Below, piece by piece: positions 7,739 to 16,181 of a DNA stretch of 64,000 nucleotides (position 1 is the stretch's first letter; each line of letters starts with the position of its first letter). Source of the stretch: Bifidobacterium saguini DSM 23967 (lineage in GTDB: Bacteria; Actinomycetota; Actinomycetes; Actinomycetales; Bifidobacteriaceae). The notes under the pieces were generated by a model that was given only the letters and a program-made list of their open reading frames with translations, made no database searches and was not told where the DNA came from. A program made the translations under genes and the position numbers. The stretch is from assembly GCF_000741715.1 (NCBI RefSeq), contig NZ_JGZN01000013.1:1-64000 (forward strand), written 5' to 3'.

Positions 7739-9109
7739 GTCCTTAGTTTCACGGCACGTCAGCACGGCAACCAGGCAGCACACGGCCATCACGCCGAGGT
7801 AGAGGCCCACGGAGTGCACGCCCCAGTTGTGGGACAGCCAGGTGGCGATGGTCGGCACGAAGGCGGCGCCAACGATGGCGGCCAGGTTGTAGCCGATGCC
7901 AGAGCCGGAGTAGCGCACATTGGCATCGAACAGCTCAGGCAGGAAGGCACCAATCGGACCGAAGGCAATGCCCATCAGCGCGAAGCCGATGCACAGGAAG
8001 GCCATGTTGGCGGCGAAGTTCTTCTGGCCCACGAGCTGGCCGTCCAGCAGGAACGGGAAGAGCAGGGCGAAGACCACGAGTGCGCAGGAGGAGAAGGTAA
8101 GCACGCGGCGGCGGCCGATCTTATCCGCGTAGAGGCAGGAAAGCACGATGAACAAGGCGAACACGCAGATGGAGATCATGAGCATGAGCAGGTATTCCTG
8201 GTTGGTGAAGCCCAGGTTGCCGCCGCCGTTCGCGGTATCCTTGGTGCCCCATGCGAGGGACCAGGTAGCAAGCGTGTAGAACAGCGTGTAGGTCACAGCC
8301 ACAAGGAAGGTGGCCTGCAGCACCTGACGCCAAGACTTGCGGAAGACCTCGGCCAGCGGGGACTTCACAACCTTCTTCTGCTCCTGAGCCATACGGAAGA
8401 TTGGGGTCTCCTCCATGTGAACACGAACCACAAGGCCAACGATCACCAGCACTGCGGAGAGCAGGAACGGCACGCGCCATCCCCAAGACAGCATTGCATC
8501 CTGGTCATTGAAGGATTCGAGTACGAAGTAGGTGCCGTTGGACAGGAAGAAGCCAATCGGCGCACCGAGCTCCGGGAAGGAACCGTAAAGCGCGCGCTTG
8601 TTTTCCGGCGCGTTCTCGGTGGCCACCAGGGCAGCACCGGACCATTCGCCGCCCAGGCCAATGCCCTGCACAAAACGCAGCAGGCACAGCACGGCAACCG
8701 CAAAGACGCCAGCCTGTTCATAGGTAGGCAGGCAGCCGATGAGGAAGGTGCCCACACCCATAGTCATCAGGGAGACGACCAGCGTGGTCTTGCGGCCCAT
8801 GCGATCGCCAAAGTGACCGAAGACCAGCGAGCCGAGCGGGCGGGCGATGAACGCGATGGCGAAGGTCAGCAGACTCATCAGCAGGGCCACGGTCGGGTTG
8901 GCCTTGTCGGAGAAGAAGATGTGCGGGAAGTAGTTTGCCGCGGCAGTACCGTAGGCGTAGAAATCATAGAATTCGATGGCGGTGCCGACCATTGATGCCG
9001 CGATCACGGTTTTGACCGAATCGCGAACCATAGCGGCGGCTTTACCGGCTGCTGCGCTTGCCGCGCCGGCAGCCTGTTCCAGACCGTTCTCTTCGAGAGC
9101 TGCAGTCAT
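7721..9109 (-). CDS. MFS transporter, metabolite:H+ symporter (ProP/MHS-like)
   Basis: A 463-residue inner-membrane transporter with about 12 hydrophobic segments. Family marks include GTAIEFYDFYAYGTAA at TM1, RPLGSLVFGHFGDRMGRKTTL between TM2 and TM3, and RFVQGIGLGGEWSGA, all typical of the MHS branch (ProP, ShiA, alpha-ketoglutarate permease). The start at 9109 has AGGAG upstream; 27 upstream codons are open but unsupported. The substrate is unknown. It shares an operator-like repeat with the ilvC genes, so a branched-chain amino acid or keto-acid link is possible. A leader ORF and terminator lie upstream. Confidence 0.85.
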   Translation of the reverse strand: MTAALEENGLEQAAGAASAAAGKAAAMVRDSVKTVIAASMVGTAIEFYDFYAYGTAAANYFPHIFFSDKANPTVALLMSLLTFAIAFIARPLGSLVFGHFGDRMGRKTTLVVSLMTMGVGTFLIGCLPTYEQAGVFAVAVLCLLRFVQGIGLGGEWSGAALVATENAPENKRALYGSFPELGAPIGFFLSNGTYFVLESFNDQDAMLSWGWRVPFLLSAVLVIVGLVVRVHMEETPIFRMAQEQKKVVKSPLAEVFRKSWRQVLQATFLVAVTYTLFYTLATWSLAWGTKDTANGGGNLGFTNQEYLLMLMISICVFALFIVLSCLYADKIGRRRVLTFSSCALVVFALLFPFLLDGQLVGQKNFAANMAFLCIGFALMGIAFGPIGAFLPELFDANVRYSGSGIGYNLAAIVGAAFVPTIATWLSHNWGVHSVGLYLGVMAVCCLVAVLTCRETKDVDFTK

Positions 9110-9283
9110 TATTACTCCTGTTGGTTCTCGCCCTGCGCTGACCCAACTTGCGAGGGCGACTGTTCCGCAGTGTTTCACGAACTGTTTCACACTGCATTAC
9201 GTATATGTTGTCTTGCTTGTTACTGCTTGCTATCCACCGCTGTTACCGTCTGCGGGGTTTGCCGTAAGCCTTGTGAGCGCAAC

Positions 9284-9357
9284 AAAAAAGCCCCGCATCA
9301 TGCAGGGCCTTACCGATTGTGTCAGCTTGATTGGCCCTGCCTTCGTTGACGGGGCTT
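9284..9357 (-). terminator. Two-part hairpin, candidate attenuator before the MFS gene
   Basis: On the minus strand AAGCCCCG and GGCAGGGCC pair with GGCCCTGC and CGGGGCTT, and the stem ends in TTTTTT. It lies after a 22-codon leader ORF and 175 bp before the transporter start. It either stops a short leader transcript conditionally or is a plain terminator. Confidence 0.7.
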
Positions 9358-9373
9358 CAAGCATCATGCCGAA

Positions 9374-9442
9374 TTAGTCCGCCAGCGAAGACGGGCTAAT
9401 AATTCGTGCGGATACAAACGCAGAAGCATTGAATCCAGTCAT
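9374..9442 (-). CDS. Candidate 22-residue leader peptide
   Basis: ATG 9442 is preceded by a near-perfect Shine-Dalgarno (AAAGGAGG, 9450-9457) and encodes MTGFNASAFVSARIISPSSL followed by A, D and TAA. The stop is 17 bases before the strong hairpin at 9284-9357. A strong site on such a short ORF just ahead of a terminator is the layout of ribosome-controlled attenuation. No run of one amino acid is present, so classical amino-acid starvation control is not obvious; drug- or peptide-induced stalling is possible. Confidence 0.5.
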   Translation of the reverse strand: MTGFNASAFVSARIISPSSLAD

Positions 9443-9530
9443 CGCGTGGCCTCCTTTCGGTATTGAGCGGGTCCGTTTGACCCGAACTGGAAAGCTAAGA
9501 TAGGTTCGCTCCGCTCGCCAATCTAGCAAA

Positions 9531-9547
9531 GGTTCACATTGTGGACA
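9531..9547. promoter_or_regulatory. Operator-like repeat upstream of the leader/MFS unit
   Basis: GGTTCACATTGTGGACA matches the GGTTCAC-N3-GTGAACC repeats upstream of ilvC1 and ilvC2. It lies about 90 bp upstream of the leader ORF on the minus strand. Confidence 0.45.
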
Positions 9548-9559
9548 GAGCGGATGGGC

Positions 9560-10609
9560 CTACCGCGTGGTTTCACCAGCGATGAACGATACCGGCACTA
9601 TCTGCCCGAGCTGCACAGGGTCATCAGCGCCGCTCTGGCCAGCACTCTCGGATTGCGAGCCACGGCTCGGCTTATTCTCGGCTTCAATCTGCCGGTCCAT
9701 CTGCTCAGCCAGCGCAGCAGCAATCGCGGGGAAATCCTGACGCACCATAGTCAGTCGCTTGCCTGCCAGTTCGGCAGCCATAGTGCCGTCATACGCGATA
9801 ATCTGCAAATCAGTAGGCACTTGGATGCCTCGGCGTCCGGCTTCCTGCAAAGCCATTGCTGCAACCACATCTGAGCCGACGATGGCATCCACGTCAGGGT
9901 AGCGCTCGAAAATCGCGGTGGCGGTGGCTTCGTGAGCCACTACATCCGTAACAGCTCCGGCTTCCACATAATCGCAAGCAATGCCGGCATCAGCCAGCAT
10001 ATGTTCCACCGTCAGGTGATAGCGAACCGTGGGGAACGTGGTGCCTTCAGTAAACTGCGAGCGCGGGCCGCCGACGAGCACTACGTGGCGTGCGCCTGAG
10101 TCAATCAGCTGGCGTGCGATGGCGCGGCCTCCAGCTTCATGATCGGACCGCACGGAAGGTACTCCTTCTCCCAGAATGCGGTCGAATGCCACGATCGGGC
10201 GACGGATGGAGGTCCAATAGTCAGGCTGATGCTCAGTGTGAGCGGTCATGATGATGCCGTCCATCATGTGACGCTGCAGCATGTTCACGTATTCGCTCTC
10301 ACCGGTGGCAGCATCGGCAGTAGAGCACAGCAGGGTTTTGAGTCCGCGGCCGGCAAATTCGCGCTGCAAATGAGCGGTGAGCGCAGCGAAGAATGGATGG
10401 AGAATGGTGGGCACGATAACGCCGATAGTGTTCGTGCGATTGCGATACAGGTTACGAGCCAGTTCGTTGGGAATGTAGTTGAGTGACTGCATTGCCGCTT
10501 CGACCTTGGCACGCATATCATCCGAAACGTAGCCGGTTTTATTGACCACCAACGAAACAGTGCTAACAGATACACCAGCTTCCTTAGCCACGTCGCGCAT
10601 GCCAACCAT
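9560..10609 (-). CDS. scrR: LacI-family repressor of the sucrose locus
   Basis: A 349-residue LacI/GalR regulator: HTH MRDVAKEAGVSVSTVSLVVN, hinge region LNYIPNELARNLYRNRTNTIG, then a sugar-binding sensor domain (IGVIVPTILHPFFAAL to the LTMVRQDFPAIAAALAEQ segment) and a variable C-terminal tail. The ribosome binding site GGAGG lies eight bases before 10609. It sits in a cluster with two sugar transporters and sucrose phosphorylase. The palindrome TCGAACCGGTTCGA before those genes is its probable operator; a degenerate copy at 10676-10689 suggests autoregulation. Confidence 0.88.
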   Translation of the reverse strand: MVGMRDVAKEAGVSVSTVSLVVNKTGYVSDDMRAKVEAAMQSLNYIPNELARNLYRNRTNTIGVIVPTILHPFFAALTAHLQREFAGRGLKTLLCSTADAATGESEYVNMLQRHMMDGIIMTAHTEHQPDYWTSIRRPIVAFDRILGEGVPSVRSDHEAGGRAIARQLIDSGARHVVLVGGPRSQFTEGTTFPTVRYHLTVEHMLADAGIACDYVEAGAVTDVVAHEATATAIFERYPDVDAIVGSDVVAAMALQEAGRRGIQVPTDLQIIAYDGTMAAELAGKRLTMVRQDFPAIAAALAEQMDRQIEAENKPSRGSQSESAGQSGADDPVQLGQIVPVSFIAGETTR

Positions 10610-10675
10610 ACTTCGCCTCCATCGGTTCGGTCTTCTTCCCCATCACTACCAGCGTCACGCTGCAACCTAGTGTAC

Positions 10676-10689
10676 TCGAACCGGTTTTA
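10676..10689. promoter_or_regulatory. Degenerate sucrose-regulon operator before the repressor
   Basis: TCGAACCGGTTTTA matches 11 of the 14 bases of the perfect palindrome found four times at 14.2-16.1 kb. It lies about 70 bp before the repressor start. Confidence 0.5.
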
Positions 10690-10707
10690 TTCCGCGGCTA
10701 GCACAAA

Positions 10708-10740
10708 ACAAAAAATGCGCCCCACGAAGGAGCGCATTCT
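10708..10740 (-). terminator. Terminator of the first MFS gene
   Basis: On the minus strand AATGCGCTCC ... GGGGCGCATT is followed by TTTTTGT, about 20 bp after the stop at 10760. Confidence 0.75.
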
Positions 10741-10759
10741 GTAGAAAAACGTATTCGCG

Positions 10760-12409
10760 TTATTCCTTGGTTTCCTCGATTTGTTCGCCTCCAATCAGCG
10801 TCACGATGCCAGCAAGCAGCACCATGACGATACCGGCCGGGAACAGCAGGTAATAGCCGAAGGAATGAGCGAACGCGTTCACCAGCACCGCACCAATAAT
10901 GGCGGCCAGTGCGAGACCTGCGGAGTTGGCGAGCGCATAGACACCAAGATCATGGCCAGCGTTGCGCGGATCGGGCAGTGCATCCATCACCAGTTCGAGG
11001 CCAAGTGCATCGTAAATGCCGAACGCGAATCCGGAGATGAGCGCGAATAGAATCATGCCGTTTTCGCGCGCGGCGCCGGTAGACCAAACGCCCAGACCCC
11101 AAGCGACGCCAAGCCCCACCGCGTATGTCAGGCAGGAGGCAGCCACCACAACGGACGTGCGGATGCCACGGGATTCAATAGTCTCCGAAATAGGTGCCGC
11201 AGACCATGATGCCAATGCGGCACCGATCAGTGTGGCGATGGCCATAGCGGAAATCAGGAATCCAGCCGGAATGGTCAGCGGCGCTGAAGTGAGCTGCACA
11301 GCCTTGCCATACACCCAGAAGCGCACAAGATACCACAGGAATACACTGGTCAGGCCAACGCCAGTCATCATGCATGCGCGGGCGGTGAATACGCGGGCGA
11401 ACGCAGGCGCACCAGTAGGCGGGCGCAACTGATCAAGTACCTGACTGCTATCAAAACGTTGGCGCGGCAGCTCGGTGCTGGATGGCTCGCGAGGCAGGAT
11501 CAGTGCGGCAGCAATACCGGAGAGCGCAAACATCACAGCGACGTATACGAATGGCGCATAGGAGTCGAACATCACACCGAACGCACCCATCAGCACGCCA
11601 AGCGCTTGAGCAAGCATCACACCGATGCCATGCCAACGTTCGACGCGCGGGCGGAACTTGTCTGGCACGCGTTCGCTGATGGCACTGGCCAGCGGCGAAG
11701 ACAGCATCGCATACGCAAACTGCATCAGTATCCAGAAGAAGCACATGACTACGATGCTGGTATCTTGCCCCAGAATCAGAGTCAGCAAAGCGCACAGGAT
11801 GCCGCCGCCGATCATCCACGGCGTACGGCGTCCAAACGGGGTGCGCGTGCGGTCAGACAGTGCGGAGACCAACGGAGTTAGCAGAGCGGCAGCCACTACG
11901 CCGACGATGACCAGCACAGCCAGCGGCATGGCAAGTTCAGTGGCCACCGGGAACGGGCGGCCGGTCACCGGATTAATGGTGACTTGCAGAGCAGTGGTGT
12001 CATAGTGGAAAAGTCGTGCCACAGCGTTGGGCAGGGCCACAGTGTTCAGCGCCACCCAAGGAGCGCCCACCAGAATAGACGCGGCGAAGAAGCCCCAGTT
12101 AAGGCGGCTGACCTTACGCGCATCCGGCTTTTCCCCATTGGCGGCCACCATTGGGTCGCGCATATCGAGGTAGGCGGAAGACATGTCTGGAGCGGGGGCG
12201 TCCACACTGGCGGCAGCAGCGACTGCAGTGGCAGTGCTGGCTGCGGCCAAGCGCACGGCTTGCGCTTCAGGTTGATCAGCGGAGGCTTCCGGTGGGCGGC
12301 GACGGTTTTTGACCGCCAATCGAGCCACGGCGGCTTTATCTTCAGGACTCAGCGCCTTATCCAAATCGGGGCGATCATCGATGCCCGGGCGCACATATGG
12401 TTCCAGCAT
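10760..12409 (-). CDS. MFS sugar transporter (SLC45/GPH-like)
   Basis: A 549-residue membrane protein: about 100 residues of Ala-rich cytoplasmic N-terminus, then about 12 membrane segments from NWGFFAASILVGAPWVAL onward. The loop DRTRTPFGRRTPWMIGGGIL is typical of sugar/H+ symporters of the GPH and sucrose-permease type. Start 12409 is chosen because it begins the recognisable protein; a weak AAGAG lies upstream. It is a paralogue of the frameshifted gene 12728-14067. Context suggests sucrose or related disaccharide uptake, but no operator lies directly upstream, so substrate and control are inferred. Confidence 0.8.
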   Translation of the reverse strand: MLEPYVRPGIDDRPDLDKALSPEDKAAVARLAVKNRRRPPEASADQPEAQAVRLAAASTATAVAAAASVDAPAPDMSSAYLDMRDPMVAANGEKPDARKVSRLNWGFFAASILVGAPWVALNTVALPNAVARLFHYDTTALQVTINPVTGRPFPVATELAMPLAVLVIVGVVAAALLTPLVSALSDRTRTPFGRRTPWMIGGGILCALLTLILGQDTSIVVMCFFWILMQFAYAMLSSPLASAISERVPDKFRPRVERWHGIGVMLAQALGVLMGAFGVMFDSYAPFVYVAVMFALSGIAAALILPREPSSTELPRQRFDSSQVLDQLRPPTGAPAFARVFTARACMMTGVGLTSVFLWYLVRFWVYGKAVQLTSAPLTIPAGFLISAMAIATLIGAALASWSAAPISETIESRGIRTSVVVAASCLTYAVGLGVAWGLGVWSTGAARENGMILFALISGFAFGIYDALGLELVMDALPDPRNAGHDLGVYALANSAGLALAAIIGAVLVNAFAHSFGYYLLFPAGIVMVLLAGIVTLIGGEQIEETKE

Positions 12410-12507
12410 GGTTCGCTCTTTTCTCTTCCCTGTACTCTCACGTTCTCCCGCACAATCATGCGCAGCCATACGCTATACACAGCCACGCAATCCAGCGCAA
12501 TGCAAAA

Positions 12508-12544
12508 CCGCCCGCACGCACTGGCTTCAGTGCACTGCGGGCGG
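12508..12544. terminator. Hairpin between the two MFS genes
   Basis: CCGCCCGCACGCACTGG ... CACTGCGGGCGG forms a strong stem. On the minus strand it is followed by TTTTGC, so it may be a second terminator for the frameshifted MFS gene. Confidence 0.55.
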
Positions 12545-12631
12545 ATTACTTTCCATGTGTTTAGTGTACGCCGGACCTACCCCGCTCATACATCGCCATG
12601 ATGATGCAGCGGGCTCGGTTGCAACGATGAC

Positions 12632-12682
12632 AAAAAATCGGCCCGCTCACTCACCTTTTGGGTGAACTTGAGCGGGCCGATC
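12632..12682 (-). terminator. Terminator of the frameshifted MFS gene
   Basis: ATCGGCCCGCTCA ... TGAGCGGGCCGAT with an inner CACC/GGTG stem, followed on the minus strand by TTTTTTGTC, about 45 bp after the stop at 12728. Confidence 0.85.
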
Positions 12683-12727
12683 GCTTAGGGAATTCTTCGA
12701 GAGAAGTTTCGCTTGTTGGGCAGCGGG

Positions 12728-14067
12728 TTACTTGATGCCCTTGATCTGCATGATGAGGAAGGCTGCGATGAGCACCACCACGATGCAGACCGGGAACACC
12801 AGGCCATAGTTGCCACCGGTGGCCATAACCACACCGGAGGTGAGCAGGGAGCCCAGCACGGTGGAGAGGGTGTTGGCCATGTTGAGCACGCCCAGATCCT
12901 TACCAGCTTCCTTCGGGTTCGGCAGGATGGAGACGTTCAGAGCCTGGTCGATGGCGTTGTAGACGCCGTAGCCGAAGCCGGCGATGGCGGCGAACAGGTA
13001 CATGCCCCATGCGTTGTGGAAGATCCACGGCATTGCAGCACCGATGGCGAACAGCACGCTAGCGCCGGCAACCGGAATCTTACGCATGCCGAGCTTGTCG
13101 GAGATCGGGCCGGAGACGAGGGCTGCGATCAGGGAGACAACCATCGTGATCACGGACATGGTGGCGATGACGCCAGCCGCTGCGGTCTTGAGCTGGTCAG
13201 CGTTGTAGCCGGAGTCGGAGAAGGTGTAGTACTTGACCACGTAGAGCAGGTAGCCGTTGATCATCTGGTAGCCGGCGACCATCATCATGCGGCCGAACAG
13301 TGCGTAGTAGAAGTTGCGAGCACCCTTGCCGTGCGGCGGGATGAAGGCCTTGAGCACCATGCCCAGGCTGACCGGCTCGCGCTCTTCGTCCACGTTGGAG
13401 GGTTCGCGAGGCCAAATGCCAACCACGATGATGCCGACGAGGGCGAAGCCGAGGGCGCCAACAGTGAAGCCGAGGTCAATATTGCTGATGAGCAGGGAAC
13501 CGACCAGGGAGCCAGCGGTCTGGCCGAGCACGCCGCCTGCACCCATGAAGGAGGAGACGGAGCCACGGAACTTATCCGGCACACGGTCGGACAGGGTGGC
13601 GACGAACGGAGCGTTCATCCAGTTGTAGAACAGCTGCATGCCGCACCACAGCAGGAGGATGAGCGGCAACGACTTGGTGACGAGCAGGCCGGCTACGCAG
13701 GCGCCGCACAGGATGCCGCCGCTGATAATCCACAGCGTGCGCTTGCCCCAGCGGGAGCGGGTGAGGTCGGAGAAGGTGCCGAAGATGATGTTGGCGAACA
13801 GGGCCACCACGGAGCCAACGGAGTTGATGGTGCCGATGAAGGCTTCACGCTGACCGGGGCGATCTGATCCACGAGCTGCGGCACGAGGATGGAGGACAGT
13901 GACACCCACACGATGCCGGTGATGATAAGGCTGATGGTGAAGCCTGCGCCGAGGCGGAACACGTCCAGGACGGACGGGCGACGACCGTAGCTGTCGAGCT
14001 CGTTACTGTTGACTGCTGGTGCGGCTTCAGCGTTTGGCGCCGCTGCAGTTTCGATGGTGTTTTCCAT
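12728..14067 (-). pseudogene. MFS sucrose-type transporter, single-base frameshift
   Basis: From 14067 the frame encodes the N-terminus and TM1 (PSVLDVFRLGAGFTISLIIT ... ILVPQLVDQIAP). At the G-run 13856-13859 (CCCC on the coding strand) one base is missing, and the remaining 385 or so residues (GQREAFIGTINSVGSVVALF ... MQIKGIK) continue in another frame. The joined protein would be about 446 residues with 12 membrane segments and the SDLTRSRWGKRTLWIISGG loop shared with the upstream paralogue. Two perfect LacI-type operators precede it. The break could be a real mutation, a slippage event or a sequencing error. Confidence 0.8.
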
Positions 14068-14246
14068 GATTCTCTTCCCTGTGCTGTTGGGTTACATGAC
14101 TCTTCGATGACGTCTGTAGTTATGCGGATCGTGGAAGGCGGCAACCGTGGTGCGAACTGTGGTGTTTCCGACATTGAGACTTGCGATGTCCCTGACTGTC
14201 GATGTCTCTTGCGGCAACTCCTGCGTTGACTCGTGTGTCGTCTGCT

Positions 14247-14260
14247 TCGAACCGGTTCGA
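14247..14260. promoter_or_regulatory. Sucrose-regulon LacI operator
   Basis: Perfect palindrome TCGAACCGGTTCGA, about 180 bp before the frameshifted MFS gene. It forms a pair with the copy at 14304-14317 (57 bp start to start). Confidence 0.75.
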
Positions 14261-14303
14261 TAATACCGCGAAGTCAATCGTTTGACCTAATTGATTCGGC
14301 GTG

Positions 14304-14317
14304 TCGAACCGGTTCGA
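14304..14317. promoter_or_regulatory. Sucrose-regulon LacI operator
   Basis: Second perfect TCGAACCGGTTCGA of the pair upstream of the MFS gene. Confidence 0.75.
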
Positions 14318-14342
14318 GATATTTTCTTTCATTCTCCTGTGC

Positions 14343-14366
14343 TTTTTGCGCGAAAAACGCGCAAAA
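14343..14366. terminator. Terminator after sucrose phosphorylase
   Basis: TTTTTGCGCG-AAAAA-CGCGCAAAA, a short symmetric hairpin 48 bp beyond the scrP stop, with T residues on either strand. Confidence 0.6.
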
Positions 14367-14413
14367 CAGCCCATTTCCGCACCCTAAACGCACGTTCTGC
14401 GCGACAAGTGCGA

Positions 14414-15940
14414 TTAGGAAAGCACTACTACCGGCGGATTGCCCAGCAGATCGTCAGTGCGATGCTCGCCAGCGGAATCAGTCCAGATCAAAGAGGCGAC
14501 CGGCTCGGTGTTATCCACGCCGAGGCCGCGGCCGGGCTCGAAGGTGAGCGCAGCAGCAGAGGCACCATCGGCGGCAGTCCAACGGAAGGTAATGGACTTG
14601 TCTCCGTCAACCTCATAGCTGAACTCGCCATCGAACGCGGGCAGTTCGTTGCGGAACTTGGCCAATGCGTTGAGCGCCTTGACCACCGGACGGGCGAGGT
14701 TTTCGTCAACCTCAGCCTTGGAGTAGTAGTGGCGGTTGATATCGCGACCGTTGTTGGTCTTGCGTAGCAGCTCCATATCGTTCTTGCCTGCGAGCGCGCC
14801 CACGTAGTAGACCTGCGGTACGCCCGGCAGGAAGAACTGCACAGCACGAGCGGCAATGTAGTGCTGATCGTTGCAGCCGAGGGCGGAGTAATACGTGCTG
14901 TTGACCTGGTAAAGATCAAGGTTCGATGCGGCGGCACCGGTGGCGGCCTGGGATTCGCCGTGGGTGTTGGCGTGGATGGTGTTGACCAGGTTGTCCACAT
15001 CCTCATCCGGCACGAGGCCCTTCAGGGAGCGGTCGAGCTGGTCGGAGCCGATGTCGATCACGCCGATGCCGTCGTGCGTATCGAGCACAGTGACGGCATT
15101 GTTCGGGCGGATCTCGGTCCAGTGCGCCACCGGCTCAACATGGCCTGTGAATAGGGAGTGCAGAAGCAGCGGCGGCAGCGCGAAGTCGTAGACGCGGTCC
15201 ACCTTGGAGGCGATCTCGACCTGCTTCTTGTAGTAGGAGTGCACCTCGATGAGGATTTCGAGACCGCGCTTCATGCCCTCCTCGCGCAGACGGGAGATGA
15301 GCTTGAAGGTCTTCGGGGTCATGAAGCAGCTGGTGCCGGCTTCCTTGGCGCCGTAGCCGACCGCGTCGAGACGGATGTAGCTGACGTGGCTGGCGGCCAT
15401 CTGATCGAAGATGGACATCAGGTATTCCCAACCCTTATCGGAGTCGGTATCAATATCCACCTGCTGCGGGGTGAAGCTGACCCACACCAGGCGGGTCTTG
15501 CCAGCGAACTTATAGTGGGTGAACGGCAGGCCCGGGCGCGGGCGGTAGATGCCGGCCAGGTCTTCCTCGGTGGCGCCGTTCGGGAACACGGAGCTCATGG
15601 TGAGGAACATCGGGTAGTACTCGGATTCCTCACCCTTGGCGAGCACGTCCTGGAACTGGGCGGATTCCCAGCTCATATGGTTCACAATGGCATCCACCAT
15701 GATGTTGTGGGTCTTGGAGAGCTCGGCCACGTCATCCCATGAGCCGAGGCGAGAGTCCACCTTGGTGTGGTCAATCGGGTCGAAGCCGGCGTCCGCGCCA
15801 TCGAACGGGGTGAAGAATGGCAGGATGTGCACGCCGTCGTAAATGCCATCGAAGCGCGTGCGCAGGATGTCGGTCATGCTGGCGATGGTGCCGTCGCCGA
15901 GACGATCTGCATAGGTGATGAGTTGAACTTTGTTCTTCAC
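14414..15940 (-). CDS. scrP: Sucrose phosphorylase (GH13_18)
   Basis: A 508-residue cytoplasmic enzyme that splits sucrose with phosphate into glucose-1-phosphate and fructose, feeding the bifid shunt. The start is a GTG at 15940 with AGGAG upstream, giving the usual N-terminus MKNKVQLITYADRLGDG. GH13 marks: DAIVNHMS, SYIRLDAVGYGAKEAGTSCF with the nucleophile Asp, and VLDTHDGIGVIDIG with the third acid. The length equals characterised bifidobacterial sucrose phosphorylases. Two perfect LacI-type operators lie at 15998 and 16054, so repression by the scrR-type regulator is likely. Confidence 0.95.
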   Translation of the reverse strand: MKNKVQLITYADRLGDGTIASMTDILRTRFDGIYDGVHILPFFTPFDGADAGFDPIDHTKVDSRLGSWDDVAELSKTHNIMVDAIVNHMSWESAQFQDVLAKGEESEYYPMFLTMSSVFPNGATEEDLAGIYRPRPGLPFTHYKFAGKTRLVWVSFTPQQVDIDTDSDKGWEYLMSIFDQMAASHVSYIRLDAVGYGAKEAGTSCFMTPKTFKLISRLREEGMKRGLEILIEVHSYYKKQVEIASKVDRVYDFALPPLLLHSLFTGHVEPVAHWTEIRPNNAVTVLDTHDGIGVIDIGSDQLDRSLKGLVPDEDVDNLVNTIHANTHGESQAATGAAASNLDLYQVNSTYYSALGCNDQHYIAARAVQFFLPGVPQVYYVGALAGKNDMELLRKTNNGRDINRHYYSKAEVDENLARPVVKALNALAKFRNELPAFDGEFSYEVDGDKSITFRWTAADGASAAALTFEPGRGLGVDNTEPVASLIWTDSAGEHRTDDLLGNPPVVVLS

Positions 15941-15997
15941 TGCAACTCCTGTGTTGTATCGGGGTGCGCTGCTTCGCATGAATGCGCACCTTCTGTA

Positions 15998-16011
15998 TCG
16001 AACCGGTTCGA
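15998..16011. promoter_or_regulatory. Sucrose-regulon LacI operator before scrP
   Basis: Perfect TCGAACCGGTTCGA, 57 bp upstream of the scrP GTG start. Confidence 0.78.
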
Positions 16012-16053
16012 TATTAGCGGCGCAGTAAATCGTTCACCAACACAGCCGGCGTG

Positions 16054-16067
16054 TCGAACCGGTTCGA
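16054..16067. promoter_or_regulatory. Sucrose-regulon LacI operator before scrP
   Basis: Perfect TCGAACCGGTTCGA, 56 bp from its partner at 15998. The near-identical spacing to the MFS pair (57 bp) suggests cooperative binding or looping. Confidence 0.78.
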
Positions 16068-16121
16068 CATAAAGTTCAAGTCCCCTCCGATAAATTCCTG
16101 CAACACAAGAAAAACCAATGA

Positions 16122-16163
16122 AAAAGCCCGTCCGCTGTGCGGTTCACATAGCGAACAGGCTTC
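16122..16163 (-). terminator. Terminator of the crcB genes
   Basis: On the minus strand AAGCCTGTTCGC ... GCGGACGGGCTT is followed by TTTC, about 20 bp after the crcB stop. Confidence 0.7.
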
Positions 16164-16181
16164 AGTCAGTCAACGCTTGTC

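Noticed and set aside
7715..13867. Long plus-strand frames over the MFS genes (7715-8995, 12713-13867)
   Set aside because: Shadows of the transporter genes; rich in His, Glu and Gly with no membrane segments or motifs.
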